From RUG13615 sp040307715 (GTDB taxonomy: Bacteria > Bacillota > Clostridia > Peptostreptococcales > Anaerovoracaceae): a stretch of 64,000 nt of DNA. The stretch covers positions 1 to 64,000 of the forward strand of contig JAWRJC010000026.1 of the NCBI GenBank assembly GCA_040307715.1. The letters run 5' to 3'. The position numbers and the translations under genes were made by a program. This document shows, one piece after another, positions 16,365 through 26,131 of this stretch. Position 1 is the first letter of the stretch. Every line of letters begins with the position of its first letter. The notes under the pieces are model-generated. The model was not told the DNA's origin, made no database searches, and was given only the letters and a program-made list of their open reading frames with translations.

Positions 16365-17018
16365 TTATCCGAGCAAGTCTTTAAATGCCTGCGTTCTTTG
16401 GGTGATGTCGTCCGCCTTGAACACAGCCGATCCCGCGACGAGGATATCTGTCCCCGCCTCTTTGATAATGGCGGCATTATCCAGGGAGACACCGCCGTCG
16501 ATCTCGATCTGATAGGTATATCCGTGTTCTTCTCTTTGCTGTGCAAGTTCACGGATCTTATCCAGAGAGGACGGGATGAACGCCTGACCGCCAAATCCCG
16601 GATTGACAGACATCACGAGCACCAGATCCGCGATCCCGAGCACTTCGGAAAGGAGCTGCACCGGAGTGCCGGGATTGATGGCGACGCCGGCCCCCGCACC
16701 GAGGTCCTTGATATAGTGAAGGGTACGGTCGATGTGTCTGCAAGCCTCCCAGTGCACTGTGACGAAGCGGGTGGCTTCCGTTATGAACGACGCTGCGTAT
16801 TTATCCGGATCCTCGATCATCAGATGGACATCGAACGGCATGGCCGTCCTGCCGCAAAGGCTCTTCATGACATCTGCCCCGAAACTGATATTCGGAACGA
16901 AATGCCCGTCCATCACATCAACGTGCAGAAGATCCGCCCCCGCCCGCTCTGTCATCGCAACCTGCTCCGCCAGTTTTGAAAAGTCTGCGGAAAGGATGGA
17001 TGGTGCCAGTTTTGCCAT
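16365..17018 (-). CDS. rpe: Ribulose-phosphate 3-epimerase
   Basis: Interconverts ribulose-5-phosphate and xylulose-5-phosphate in the pentose phosphate pathway. The 217-residue TIM-barrel protein has LAPSILSADFSKL at the N-terminus, HVDVMDGHFVPNISFG, VMSVNPGFGGQAFI and a C-terminal phosphate-binding LVAGSAVF. The metal-binding histidines and aspartates of these motifs are present. AAGGAGG precedes the ATG. It follows rsgA by 12 bases, as in many Bacillota (prpC-pknB-rsgA-rpe). Confidence 0.97.
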   Translation of the reverse strand: MAKLAPSILSADFSKLAEQVAMTERAGADLLHVDVMDGHFVPNISFGADVMKSLCGRTAMPFDVHLMIEDPDKYAASFITEATRFVTVHWEACRHIDRTLHYIKDLGAGAGVAINPGTPVQLLSEVLGIADLVLVMSVNPGFGGQAFIPSSLDKIRELAQQREEHGYTYQIEIDGGVSLDNAAIIKEAGTDILVAGSAVFKADDITQRTQAFKDLLG

Positions 17019-17030
17019 GCTTGCTCCTCC

Positions 17031-17909
17031 TTACAGATACGGGATACGCGTGCGCATCTCCTCGATCTGTGATACATACGAATCATATCTTTCAGGGCTG
17101 ATCAGCCCTTTTTCAACGGCTTCCCGGACCTTGCAGTCCGGCTCTTTCATGTGCCGGCAGTTATCGAACCGGCACTGCCCCAGGAAGGGACGCATTTCCG
17201 GATAGTATCCGGCGAGATCCGCTTCTTCCGCTTCCAGAATGTCGAACGAGGTGAATCCCGGTGTGTCGAACACCTTGCCGCCGCGGTCCATCGGGAAGAT
17301 CTCCACATGCCGCGTCGTATGCCTGCCGCGCCGTGTTTTCCGGCTGATCTCGCCGGTCTTCGCAGCGGCATCCGTACACAGATGGTTGAGGATCGTCGAT
17401 TTGCCGACCCCGGAGGGGCCCGCCAGAGCGACCTGTTTCCCGGCGATCCGTTCCGCAAGCGATTCGATCCCGTCTCCTGCAGAAGCGCTCAGGAACCGCG
17501 TCTCATAACAGTTGCCGTAGATCCGCTGAAGTCTCTCTTTCTCTTCCGCTTTCGCCAGATCGGATTTGTTGAAACAGAGGACCGCTTCCGTTCCGGACAT
17601 CTGCGCCATTACTAGAAATCTGTCGATCAGACGGATATTAGGGGCCGGATGCCGGAATGCCGCCACGACAAGCAGCAGATCCACGTTGGCGATCGGCGGA
17701 CGGACGAAGGAATTGCTGCGGGGATGGATCTTAGTCACATATCCCTCGACTTCCTCTTCCTGCGTCCGGTCGATCATGACCCGGTCACCCACCATCGGGA
17801 TAATGCCCTGCTTTTTGAACAGACCGCGGGCGCGGCACTGATAGATGCCTTCTTCAGTCTCAACATAGTAGAAACCGCCCACGCCCCGGATGATCAGTCC
17901 CTCGATCAT
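17031..17909 (-). CDS. rsgA: Ribosome small subunit-dependent GTPase RsgA
   Basis: A late 30S assembly factor that checks the decoding site. The 292-residue protein has an N-terminal OB fold and a circularly permuted GTPase domain: the order NKSDL (G4), then GPSGVGKSTI (G1), then DTPGFTSF (G3) is diagnostic. The C-terminus carries the zinc-binding pattern C-x4-C-x-H-x5-C (CRFDNCRHMKEPDC). The ATG at 17909 overlaps the pknB stop codon (TGATG) with AAGGAG inside pknB, so it is coupled to the kinase. The length is normal. Confidence 0.96.
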   Translation of the reverse strand: MIEGLIIRGVGGFYYVETEEGIYQCRARGLFKKQGIIPMVGDRVMIDRTQEEEVEGYVTKIHPRSNSFVRPPIANVDLLLVVAAFRHPAPNIRLIDRFLVMAQMSGTEAVLCFNKSDLAKAEEKERLQRIYGNCYETRFLSASAGDGIESLAERIAGKQVALAGPSGVGKSTILNHLCTDAAAKTGEISRKTRRGRHTTRHVEIFPMDRGGKVFDTPGFTSFDILEAEEADLAGYYPEMRPFLGQCRFDNCRHMKEPDCKVREAVEKGLISPERYDSYVSQIEEMRTRIPYL

Positions 17910-19822
17910 CACATCGCTCCTTCAGCGAAATCGACGGACTGCTCGTAAACCGTCTCATTATCGAAGATGACAACGATTTTGCCCTGTCCTGTGCCGGTGA
18001 TCTCCACCGATATGCCTTCATCGACCTTCGCGCACTGCTGGTTGGTGATGACGTTGCGGGTGCCGTTGTCATCGGTCACCGTCACCGTCATGTAGAAGAC
18101 CTCTTCCTTGGCCGCCGAGAAATCAACGTAGTAGTTGATCGTCGACGAAGCACCGGTGCTGACGACGACGCTGACGGATGTTCCTTCGTCGATCTTGTTG
18201 CCGCCCGCGTACTGCTGGTCGATGATCTGCCCTTTCGGATAAGTCTTGCTGATCTGGTACTCGACAGAACCGAGATACAGACCGTTGTTTTCAAGCTTGG
18301 AACGGGCCTCGTCTTCTGTCAGACCGCGCAGATCCGGTACGGTGACCTGCCGTTTGCCCTGCCCGTTACTGATCACCAGTGAGATCTCGGACCCCGGCGA
18401 AGCCTTGCTGCCTGCTTCCGGCGTCTGGCTCAGGACCTGGCCGGCAGGCTGCGTGCTGGTCTCCTCCGTGGATCCCGCATACACGAACCCCGCTTCTTCG
18501 ATCGCCGCGACCGCTTCTTTTTCATCCATCCCGATCAGATACGGCACCTCACCTTCCGAAGCACCGATCGAAAGATCGACCGTGACCGTTGTTCCCTCCT
18601 TGACCTTGGTATGTTCCCGCGGGTCCTGGGCGACGATCAGCCCGGCTTCGTAATCATCGCTGAAGACTTTGTCCCCTTTCTGGATCTTCAGCCCTCTGTC
18701 TTTGAGCTGCTCTTCCGCCTGCTCATACGTCATCCCGTGCAGGTCGGGAACTTCGATCTCCTTCTTGGAGAACTTGCCTGTGGCAAGCCCGATGACCATG
18801 ATCAGCACCAGCAGCGCAACGCCTGCGCCGATCATGATGAGCGCCCGTTTTTTCTTCGTCTTGTCGTTGCCTTTGCCGCCGCCCTGGCTGCCGCGCGGGT
18901 CATCCGGCAGGAGCCCCGCCGCAACGAGTTCGTCCCGGCTGCCGGCAACGATGGTATCTCCGTTGTGGTATTTCGGCCGGTGGTTGAGATCAAAACTGCT
19001 CAGAAGATCGACCTCATCCAGCGCTTTGATCAGTTCTTCCGCTGTCTGATAGCGGTTGATCTGGATCTTGTCGGTCGCTTTCATAACGATCTTCTCAAGC
19101 GCCGGCGGGATGCCGTCCACGATCTTCGAGGGCGGTATGATCGGGTCGTTGATATGCATCAGCGCGATCGATACCGGATTGTCACCGTCGAACGGAACAT
19201 CCCCCGTGAGCATCTCATACATGACAATGCCAAGCGAATACAGATCCGAACGCTCATCCACATAGCCGCCTCTGGCCTGCTCCGGCGAGAAATAGTGGAC
19301 CGAGCCGATGATCGTCTCCTCCGTGTTCTCCACGATCGTGTTGACGCTGACCGCCTTCGCGATGCCAAAGTCCGCGATCTTCGCGACGCCGTCTTCGTTG
19401 ACAAGGATGTTGTGCGGCTTGACGTCGCGGTGGATGATCCCCGCCTTGTGCGCCGCTGCGAGACCGCTCGCGATCTGTCTCGACAGATCCATCACACGCC
19501 GGTAATCCAGCGGGCCTTCCTCCTTGATGATGTCGCTCAGGGCTTTGCCCTTCACCAGTTCCATAACGATGTAGTTGATGTTGCCCTCTTTGCCGACATC
19601 ATATACACCGACGATGTTCGCGTGGGTCAGCCGCGCAGCTGCATGCGATTCTTTGCGGAAGTTCTCGATAAACTTCTCATCCCCGGTGAACTGGGGCTTG
19701 AGGATCTTGACTGCGACATGCCGGCTCAACAATTTATCCATCGCACGGTAGACAACGGCCATGCCGCCGTCTCCGATCTTTTCCAGTAATTCATACCGGC
19801 CCGCAAGGACTTTACTGCTCAT
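17909..19822 (-). CDS. pknB: PASTA-domain Ser/Thr protein kinase (PknB/PrkC)
   Basis: Membrane kinase sensing muropeptides or lipid II and controlling wall synthesis and growth. The 637-residue product has a Hanks kinase domain (1-270: IGDGGMAVVYRA, VAVKIL, catalytic HRDVKPHN, DFGIAK, activation loop ending GSVHYFSPEQ), a cytoplasmic juxtamembrane linker, a membrane segment (about 327-347) and three PASTA domains (about 355-422, 423-495, 496-560), each opening with VPxLxGM or VPDLRGL. A further C-terminal extracellular part of about 75 residues is outside the PASTA repeats. The start overlaps prpC by 11 bases. The phosphatase and kinase are normally antagonists. Confidence 0.96.
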   Translation of the reverse strand: MSSKVLAGRYELLEKIGDGGMAVVYRAMDKLLSRHVAVKILKPQFTGDEKFIENFRKESHAAARLTHANIVGVYDVGKEGNINYIVMELVKGKALSDIIKEEGPLDYRRVMDLSRQIASGLAAAHKAGIIHRDVKPHNILVNEDGVAKIADFGIAKAVSVNTIVENTEETIIGSVHYFSPEQARGGYVDERSDLYSLGIVMYEMLTGDVPFDGDNPVSIALMHINDPIIPPSKIVDGIPPALEKIVMKATDKIQINRYQTAEELIKALDEVDLLSSFDLNHRPKYHNGDTIVAGSRDELVAAGLLPDDPRGSQGGGKGNDKTKKKRALIMIGAGVALLVLIMVIGLATGKFSKKEIEVPDLHGMTYEQAEEQLKDRGLKIQKGDKVFSDDYEAGLIVAQDPREHTKVKEGTTVTVDLSIGASEGEVPYLIGMDEKEAVAAIEEAGFVYAGSTEETSTQPAGQVLSQTPEAGSKASPGSEISLVISNGQGKRQVTVPDLRGLTEDEARSKLENNGLYLGSVEYQISKTYPKGQIIDQQYAGGNKIDEGTSVSVVVSTGASSTINYYVDFSAAKEEVFYMTVTVTDDNGTRNVITNQQCAKVDEGISVEITGTGQGKIVVIFDNETVYEQSVDFAEGAM

Positions 19823-20561
19823 TCTGACTTCCTCCCTGGACCTTCACAGTGATCGCGGTGATGTTGTCCCTGCCGCCGTTTTCATTGGCACGGTCTACCA
19901 GCCGCTCCGTTAACACCTGCATATCTTCATCATCCTGCAGGATCTCGATCATTTCTTCTCTGGAGAGTTCTCCGTACAGCCCGTCTGTGCAGAGCAGCAG
20001 GATATCCCCCTCCCGTATCTCCACATCGTACTGGTCGCCTTCCACGGTCAGTTCCGCGCCGATCGCCTTGGTGATCACGTGGCCCCGCTTGTGGTGGCGC
20101 GCCTCCTCTTCTGTCAGAACGCCCATGCGGATCAGCGCATTGACGTAGGAATGGTCTTCCGTGATCTGCAGCAGCTGGCCGTCCGCATAGAGATACGCCC
20201 GGCTGTCTCCCACATTGGCAAAGAACGCTTTGTCCTCCCGCACGTGGCACAGGACCAGCGTTGTGGCCATTCCTCTGTTTTCCGGCTGCTCTCTGCCCGC
20301 TTCGACCACGCTTTCGTTGGCCCTGGCAAGGCAGGCGTCGAACAGGTCTCCGATGTCCCTTTCATTGACGCCGGCCAGATGGTTGATGCTCATAAAATCC
20401 CGGCAGGTGTCCACCGCTGTCTTGCTGGCAATCTCGCCGGCATTGTTGCCGCCGACACCGTCCGCGATGATGAACAGCCGCTCTTCCGCAACGATGGCGC
20501 AGGCGTCTTCGTTGAGGCTGCGTTTTCTGCCTTTGTCGCTTTTGTAACCGACTCTTAACAT
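19812..20561 (-). CDS. prpC: PP2C-type Ser/Thr phosphatase PrpC/Stp
   Basis: Removes phosphate from targets of the PASTA kinase encoded next to it. The 249-residue PPM phosphatase shows the metal-binding motifs: KRSLNEDA near the N-terminus, IADGVGGNNAGEIAS, ANVGDSRAYLY, LLLCTDGLYGEL and GGRDNITAI. These residues hold two Mn2+/Mg2+ ions in the active site. GGAGG precedes the ATG, and the end overlaps pknB. It is soluble, with no membrane segment. rlmN, often found just upstream, is absent here and rsmB takes its place. Confidence 0.96.
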   Translation of the reverse strand: MLRVGYKSDKGRKRSLNEDACAIVAEERLFIIADGVGGNNAGEIASKTAVDTCRDFMSINHLAGVNERDIGDLFDACLARANESVVEAGREQPENRGMATTLVLCHVREDKAFFANVGDSRAYLYADGQLLQITEDHSYVNALIRMGVLTEEEARHHKRGHVITKAIGAELTVEGDQYDVEIREGDILLLCTDGLYGELSREEMIEILQDDEDMQVLTERLVDRANENGGRDNITAITVKVQGGSQNEQ

Positions 20562-20594
20562 AGTTCCTCCGGTCGGCCGGACCCAAATCCGGCT

Positions 20595-21896
20595 TTACTG
20601 ATTGGTGATGGAATCGCTCTTCCGCATCTTGCAGATGAAGAATCCGTCTGTTCCGTTCACATGCGGCAGCAGCTGCTTCGTCTCCTCGACCATGAAGTTC
20701 GGATGGCTCCTGAGGAAGGAACTGACGACCTCTTCATTCTCGCGGGGATTGATCGTGCATGTGCTGTAAACCAGCACGCCGCCCGCATTGACATATTTGG
20801 AAGCAGCTTCGAGGATCGCCTGCTGCTTCTGCGGCAGCATAGCCATTTCTTCGTTATAACTCTTGTATTTGATCTCCGGCTTGCGGCGTACGACACCCAG
20901 ACCGGAACACGGCGCATCGACGAGCACCCTGTCGGCCTTCCCGACCAGAGAAGAATCCACACGCGTTGAATCCCAGGTCCTCGTCTCGACGATCTTCACG
21001 CCGAGCCGCGCTGCTTCGTGTTCGATCAGCGCGATCTTCCGCTTGTAAATATCCTGGGCAACGATGCGGCCGCGGTTGTTCATGCGTTCCGCGATCGCCA
21101 TGGTCTTGCCGCCCGGGGCAGCGCAGACATCAACAACTGTATTGCCCTGCTGCGGATCCAGGACCTCCGCGACCATCTGCGACGCTTCATCCTGCACGGA
21201 GAACAGCCCGTTCGCGTACAGGTCGCTTTCGAGAAGACCGCTGCCCTTGATATGGAGCGCATTGGCGCTGTAACGCCCTTCCGTGACAGTATAGCCGCGT
21301 TCCTCCAGGACCTGGATCAGATCCTTCTTCATGATCTTCAGCCAGTTCAGACGGATCGTGAACGGCGGTGCTTCATCCCCGGAAGAGAGAAGCGATTCGA
21401 CGAAGGACGGATCATCATACTCGTCCAGCCAGAGACGGACGATCCACGGTGCATAGGAGTACTTCACCGACAGATACGCAACGAGATCCTCGTCCCTGTC
21501 CGGCAGGGTGAGCGAGTCTTTTTTCTTCAGGTAGCCCCGCAGCACACCATTGATGAATCCGCCGCGCCCCCGCGCATACCGCTTAGCCAGAGAAACACTT
21601 TCGTTGACGGCCGCATAATCCGGCACGCTGTCCATATACGCCAGTTGATACAAGCCCATCCGCAGGATGGTCAGGTCCTGGTGTCTGACGCTTTTGATCC
21701 CTTTTTCGATCAGCTGATCGAGGTAGTGATCAAGAAGCATCTTGTTCTCCAGCACACCGTAGACCAGTTCGCGCACAAAAGCGGGGTCGTCCGGTTTATT
21801 GATGAGGATATGGTGGTTGAGAGCGAGATTGGAATAAGCCTTTTTCGTCTCCATATCCAGCAGTGTATGATAGGCTGTTTTTCTGTTTGCGTCCAT
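20595..21896 (-). CDS. rsmB: 16S rRNA (cytosine-C5-967) methyltransferase RsmB
   Basis: Methylates C967 of 16S rRNA with SAM. The 433-residue protein has an N-terminal NusB-like RNA-binding domain (residues 1-140) and a Rossmann methyltransferase domain with VCAAPGGKTMAIAE, LVDAPCSGLG (the PC motif) and VYSTCTINPRENEEVV (the TC motif with the catalytic cysteine). Size and domain order fit RsmB/Sun. AGGAGATAAC precedes the ATG, two bases after the yugP stop codon. It is part of the def-fmt-rsmB-prpC-pknB run. Confidence 0.95.
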   Translation of the reverse strand: MDANRKTAYHTLLDMETKKAYSNLALNHHILINKPDDPAFVRELVYGVLENKMLLDHYLDQLIEKGIKSVRHQDLTILRMGLYQLAYMDSVPDYAAVNESVSLAKRYARGRGGFINGVLRGYLKKKDSLTLPDRDEDLVAYLSVKYSYAPWIVRLWLDEYDDPSFVESLLSSGDEAPPFTIRLNWLKIMKKDLIQVLEERGYTVTEGRYSANALHIKGSGLLESDLYANGLFSVQDEASQMVAEVLDPQQGNTVVDVCAAPGGKTMAIAERMNNRGRIVAQDIYKRKIALIEHEAARLGVKIVETRTWDSTRVDSSLVGKADRVLVDAPCSGLGVVRRKPEIKYKSYNEEMAMLPQKQQAILEAASKYVNAGGVLVYSTCTINPRENEEVVSSFLRSHPNFMVEETKQLLPHVNGTDGFFICKMRKSDSITNQ

Positions 21897-21897
21897 G

Positions 21898-22602
21898 TTA
21901 TCTCCTGTCGCCCCGGATCAGCAGGATCCGGATCAGTTGCAGCAGCGAAGTGGCAAGCGCTGCCACATAAGTCATCGCCGCCGCTGTCAGCATTTTTCTT
22001 GCCCCGGGGACTTCCTCCTCGAGGATGAGTCCGGTGGCTTCGAGTTCCCGTACGGCGCGCCTGCTGGCATCCAGTTCGACCGGCAATGTCACGCCGTGGA
22101 ACAGGACGACCGCCGCAAAGGCGATCACACCGATGTTGAAAAGAAGGTTGCCGGAGTCGTAACTGCCGGCTGCGATCAGCATGACGCCGATCAGAAGGAG
22201 CGGCCAGCTGGCCATGGAGACCACACTGACAGGCCGCGCCAGCGCATTGCGGAATGCGAGCGGCGCGTAATTGGTACCGTACTGCATCGCGTGTCCGGTC
22301 TCATGCGCGGCAACGCTGACCGAAGCGATGCTCGTGCCGTCATGGATATCGGAAGACAGCCTGATCACCTGGTTTTTCGGATCGAAGTGATCGGACAGCA
22401 CACCCTGTACGCGTTCGATCCGGATGTGGGACAGACCGTTCCTGTCCAGAAGATACCGGGCCGCCTCGGCACCTGTGATCTGCCGGCGTGTCGGCAGCTG
22501 CCGGTACCTCGCGTAAGAGGTCTTCAGTTTTCCCTGCGCCCACATCGTGAACAGGATCGCCGGGATCAGCACAAGGTATGTGGGATCGTAGAAACCGTAC
22601 AT
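21898..22602 (-). CDS. yugP: YugP-family membrane zinc metallopeptidase
   Basis: A predicted membrane-bound protease of unknown substrate. The 234-residue product has a first membrane segment near the N-terminus, the zinc motif HETGHAMQY (HExxH) at about residue 104, and two to three more hydrophobic segments after it (SVVSMASWPLLLIGVMLI and NIGVIAFAAVVLFHG). The third zinc ligand may be in LPVELDASRRA. I use the ATG at 22602 with GGGGG five bases upstream, instead of a GTG two codons earlier. yugP between fmt and rsmB is seen in other clostridia. Confidence 0.88.
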   Translation of the reverse strand: MYGFYDPTYLVLIPAILFTMWAQGKLKTSYARYRQLPTRRQITGAEAARYLLDRNGLSHIRIERVQGVLSDHFDPKNQVIRLSSDIHDGTSIASVSVAAHETGHAMQYGTNYAPLAFRNALARPVSVVSMASWPLLLIGVMLIAAGSYDSGNLLFNIGVIAFAAVVLFHGVTLPVELDASRRAVRELEATGLILEEEVPGARKMLTAAAMTYVAALATSLLQLIRILLIRGDRR

Positions 22603-22642
22603 ATTCACCCCCGCATTACAAACAAATGCTTATCAAGTTATT

Positions 22643-23575
22643 TTATCCTAAAACCGTACCATTTTCAATGGAATGCCCCTTCAAATACGCATCCGCCGCC
22701 ATGCGTTTCTTTCCAGGTGCCTGTACTTCTGTCGCAAGAAGCGCGTCTTCCGCGCAGGCAATCAGGATCCCTTCCGTGTCCGCCCGCAGGACCGTGCCCG
22801 GCACGGCGCCGTGTGCGCCGCGTACGACCGCGGCTTTCCAGATCTTGAACGGCTGTCCGTTCAGATAGGTGAACGTCCCCGGCCAGGGATAAAGACCGCG
22901 GACCCGGCGTTCGAGTTCAGCAGCGGAGCGGGAAAAATCAAGCAATCCATCCTGCTTGGTGATCATCGGCGCATACGTTGCCAGCGCATCGTTCTGCGCT
23001 GCCGGCTGCAGCGATTCACCGGCTTCGATCCGCGCGAGGACTTCGGCGATCAGTACCGCCCCTTTTTCCGCAAGGATCTCAAAGAGTTCCTCCGCGTTGC
23101 AGCGGTCGGCCGGCACAGCTGTCTCTGCCAGCACGGCACCTGTATCCATGCCCTCATCCATCTGCATGACGGCGACACCGCCCTTTTCATCGCCTGCCAG
23201 AATGGTCCACTGGATCGGTGCGGCGCCGCGGTGGCGCGGCAGCAGCGAACCATGTACATTCAGACAGCCGTACCGCGGGATCTCAAGGATCTCTTTCGGC
23301 AGGATCTTGCCGTACGCGATCACGACGATGGCGTCCGGCGCGGTCTGCCGCAGCTGCTCGAACAGTACCGTGTTCCCTTTGACCTTGCCGGGCTGCACGA
23401 CCGGCAGCCCCAGCGCCAGTGCCTTCTCCTTGACAGGGGAAGCCTGGACCTTGTTGCCGCGGCCTTTCATCGCATCCGGCTTGGTCACGACGAGCGCGAT
23501 CTCATGACCGTCTGCCGTCAGCCTTTCCAGTGCAGGGACCGCAAAATCTGGTGTGCCCATAAAAACGATCTTCAT
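22643..23575 (-). CDS. fmt: Methionyl-tRNA formyltransferase
   Basis: Formylates initiator Met-tRNA using 10-formyl-THF. The 310-residue protein begins MKIVFMGTPDFAVPALERL and has LNVHGSLLPRHRGAAPIQW with the catalytic Asn and His, DTGAVL, and a C-terminal OB-like tRNA-binding domain (PWPGTFTYLNGQPFKIWKA). Length is standard. It follows def by 17 bases, the usual def-fmt pair. The enzyme draws on the one-carbon folate pool to which the histidine pathway at 53-59 kb contributes. Confidence 0.97.
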   Translation of the reverse strand: MKIVFMGTPDFAVPALERLTADGHEIALVVTKPDAMKGRGNKVQASPVKEKALALGLPVVQPGKVKGNTVLFEQLRQTAPDAIVVIAYGKILPKEILEIPRYGCLNVHGSLLPRHRGAAPIQWTILAGDEKGGVAVMQMDEGMDTGAVLAETAVPADRCNAEELFEILAEKGAVLIAEVLARIEAGESLQPAAQNDALATYAPMITKQDGLLDFSRSAAELERRVRGLYPWPGTFTYLNGQPFKIWKAAVVRGAHGAVPGTVLRADTEGILIACAEDALLATEVQAPGKKRMAADAYLKGHSIENGTVLG

Positions 23576-23592
23576 CGGCAGTTCTCCCGTTC

Positions 23593-24087
23593 TTATTCTT
23601 CCGTATCTTCTGCGCCATCCTCATCCTGCAGTTCAGGCTTATGGATATCCGTCGCTTTGCTTGTGTAAAGGATCCCCTGCAGGTGATCCATCTCATGGCT
23701 GGCCGCAACAGCGTCAAACCCTTCGAAAACATATTCTTCAAGGCCGCCTCTGCGGTTCTGAGAACGGACCTTGATCTTCATCGGGCGCTTCACACAGCCG
23801 ATATAACCGGGCACGCTGAGGCACCCCTCATATCCTTCCTGTTCTCCCTCCTGCTCGATGATGACAGGGTTGATGAGTTCCGTGACATACCCGGGTTCCG
23901 GCTCGATGACACAGACCTGACGCAGTACGCCGACCTGCGGAGCGGCGATGCCGACCCCTTCCGCGTCGCGCATGGTCTCGATCATATCATCCAGCAGTTC
24001 CGCGAGCCGGCCGTCGAATTTCACGACCTCTCTGCACTTTTTAGTAAGGATCTCGTCCCCTTCCACGACGATATTGCGTAATGCCAT
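23593..24087 (-). CDS. def: Peptide deformylase
   Basis: Removes the formyl group from nascent proteins. The 164-residue product shows all three family motifs: GVGIAAPQVG (motif 1), EGCLSVPG (motif 2, with the metal-binding Cys) and ASHEMDHLQG (motif 3, HExxH-like with two metal histidines). It ends in an acidic tail (DEDGAEDTEE). The ATG at 24087 has GGAGG inside the last codons of priA. Gene order priA-def-fmt is conserved across Bacillota. Confidence 0.97.
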   Translation of the reverse strand: MALRNIVVEGDEILTKKCREVVKFDGRLAELLDDMIETMRDAEGVGIAAPQVGVLRQVCVIEPEPGYVTELINPVIIEQEGEQEGYEGCLSVPGYIGCVKRPMKIKVRSQNRRGGLEEYVFEGFDAVAASHEMDHLQGILYTSKATDIHKPELQDEDGAEDTEE

Positions 24088-24088
24088 A

Positions 24089-26101
24089 TTAAGACCTCCA
24101 TAAACTGTAGGGATTGACGTCCGCTACGATGCTGTATGCTTTTCTTTCCTGTCTGTCCCGCTCGCGCAGAGCCATCAGGCGTTTTCTGTACTGATTGGTT
24201 TCCTCCGGCAGACTGCGGATCAGAAGACACTCTCTGTATTCCGTCACCGCCCGGTCGTATTCCAGCCCGCCTGCGGGAACGATATCCGCCGCACAGGCGC
24301 CCATCCGGATGAGATCACCGCGCCAGGTGCGCACAGCCTGCTGCAGCGCCTTCCGGTCTTTGCCGCCGAAGACGACCTGGATGATGTCCGTGAACGGCGG
24401 ATAGCCGTACTGCCTGCGCCGCTCCAGTTCTTTTTCAAAGAATGCTTCGTAATCCTGCGCGGCTGCTGCCTGCACCGCATAGTGTCCGGGGGTGTAGGTC
24501 TGGATGATGACCTGCCCCTGCTCATCGCCGCGCCCCGCTCGCCCCGCCGCCTGCGTGACGAGCTGAAATGCCCGCTCCGGCGCCCGGTAATCCGGGATAT
24601 TGAGGAGCACGTCGCAGGAGATGATCCCGACCAGCCCCACATTGCGGTAGTCCAGTCCCTTGGCGACTACCTGCGTGCCTACAAGGATCCGGATCTGTCC
24701 CTGCGCGAACGCGTCGAGCGTTTTTTCAAGCGTCCCTTTGCGTTTCATCGCGTCGAGATCCAGTCTCGCGGCGGGCGCGTCCGGGAACAGCTGCCCGATC
24801 GTTTCGACGACTCTTTCCGTCCCGGTGCCGAACCCCTTGATGTACGTGCTGCCGCAGGAGGGGCAGCGCGCAGGGAGCGGTTCTCTGTGGTCGCAGTAGT
24901 GACAGACGAGCTGTCCGTCCCCCTTGTGGTACGTGAGGGAGATCCCGCACTTGGGACACTCCATCACATGACCGCACGCGCGGCACGAGACGAACGTCTG
25001 ATACCCGCGGCGGTTCATGAACAGGATCACCTGCTGCCCTTTGGAGAGCGTTTCCTCCATCGCCGTGTGAAGACGCCGGCTGATGACGGACGTATTGCCC
25101 GCCGCCAGTTCCGGCCGCATGTCCACGATCTCCATGCGCGGCAGTTTCACCTTGTTATATCTTTCTTTTAATTCCAGCAGCGTGAAGATCCCGCGGCGGC
25201 TTCTCTCATAGGAGAGCACCGACGGTGTCGCGCTGCCCATCACGACGATCCCGCCGGATGGTTTGGTCCGTTTGATCGCGATCTCGAGTGTGTCATATTT
25301 CGGAGACATGTCGGACTTGTACGTACTCTCATGCTCCTCGTCGAGGATCACGATGCCGATGTCACGCAGCGGCGCGAAGACCGCGGACCTGGCGCCGACA
25401 ACGATGCGCGCTTCGCCGCGCTGCACGCGCTGCCATTCGTCATACCGTTCCCCGGCGGACAGACGGCTGTGAAAAACCGCTATATTGTCTCTGCCGAACC
25501 GCCCCGCAAAGCGTTCGATGATCTGCTTGGTCAGCGAGATCTCCGGGACCAGCATGACCGCTGTTTTGCCGCGCTCCGTCACTTTCCGGATCAGCTGCAT
25601 GTAGACTTCCGTCTTGCCGCTGCCCGTGACGCCTTTGAGCAGGAACAGTTCATGGCGGTCCGCCCCGATGCTCTGCTCCATTCTGGCGATCACGCGCGCC
25701 TGCTCGTCCGTCAGCGCATCGATGGGCTGCGGCTCCGCTGTGATCTTCGCCAGCGGATCGCGTTTTCTGCCGCGCGCGGATGGTTTGCCAGGCGCAAGGA
25801 ACAGCTTGACCGCGTCCATATACCGGCACAGATACCGGCTGTGCATCCAGCGCGCCAGTTCCATGCTCTCCCTGCCAAGAGGCACATCCTCCGTCAGTTC
25901 AGCCACATTCTTCAGGCCTTTTACCGGCGCCGGCAGTGTATCCATCACATCGAACACATAAGCGTCCTTCAGCGCCTTCCCTTTGCCGAACGCGACCCGG
26001 ACGTGGCTGCCCGGACAGACCTCGTCGAACGCACAGCGGTACGTATACAGATCGTCCGTCAGATGGCTCTTATTGTCGATCGTGACATTGACGTACTTCA
26101 T
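24089..26101 (-). CDS. priA: Primosomal replication restart helicase PriA
   Basis: Recognises stalled forks and D-loops and reloads the replisome. The 670-residue product has the DNA-binding N-terminal part, a helicase domain with GVTGSGKTEVYM (Walker A), LDEEH (Walker B, DEEH box) and VMGSATPS, and the zinc-binding insert with paired cysteines (CRACGHVMECPKCG, CHYCDHREPLPARCPSC). The C-terminal helicase half shows ILVGTQVVAKG and QAAGRAGRG. It is on the short side for PriA (often 720-830), mainly because linkers are trimmed. It starts the def-fmt cluster and follows asnA by 30 bases. Confidence 0.96.
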   Translation of the reverse strand: MKYVNVTIDNKSHLTDDLYTYRCAFDEVCPGSHVRVAFGKGKALKDAYVFDVMDTLPAPVKGLKNVAELTEDVPLGRESMELARWMHSRYLCRYMDAVKLFLAPGKPSARGRKRDPLAKITAEPQPIDALTDEQARVIARMEQSIGADRHELFLLKGVTGSGKTEVYMQLIRKVTERGKTAVMLVPEISLTKQIIERFAGRFGRDNIAVFHSRLSAGERYDEWQRVQRGEARIVVGARSAVFAPLRDIGIVILDEEHESTYKSDMSPKYDTLEIAIKRTKPSGGIVVMGSATPSVLSYERSRRGIFTLLELKERYNKVKLPRMEIVDMRPELAAGNTSVISRRLHTAMEETLSKGQQVILFMNRRGYQTFVSCRACGHVMECPKCGISLTYHKGDGQLVCHYCDHREPLPARCPSCGSTYIKGFGTGTERVVETIGQLFPDAPAARLDLDAMKRKGTLEKTLDAFAQGQIRILVGTQVVAKGLDYRNVGLVGIISCDVLLNIPDYRAPERAFQLVTQAAGRAGRGDEQGQVIIQTYTPGHYAVQAAAAQDYEAFFEKELERRRQYGYPPFTDIIQVVFGGKDRKALQQAVRTWRGDLIRMGACAADIVPAGGLEYDRAVTEYRECLLIRSLPEETNQYRKRLMALRERDRQERKAYSIVADVNPYSLWRS

Positions 26102-26131
26102 CGCGCGCCCGCTCTTCGTCCTTCCCGTTTT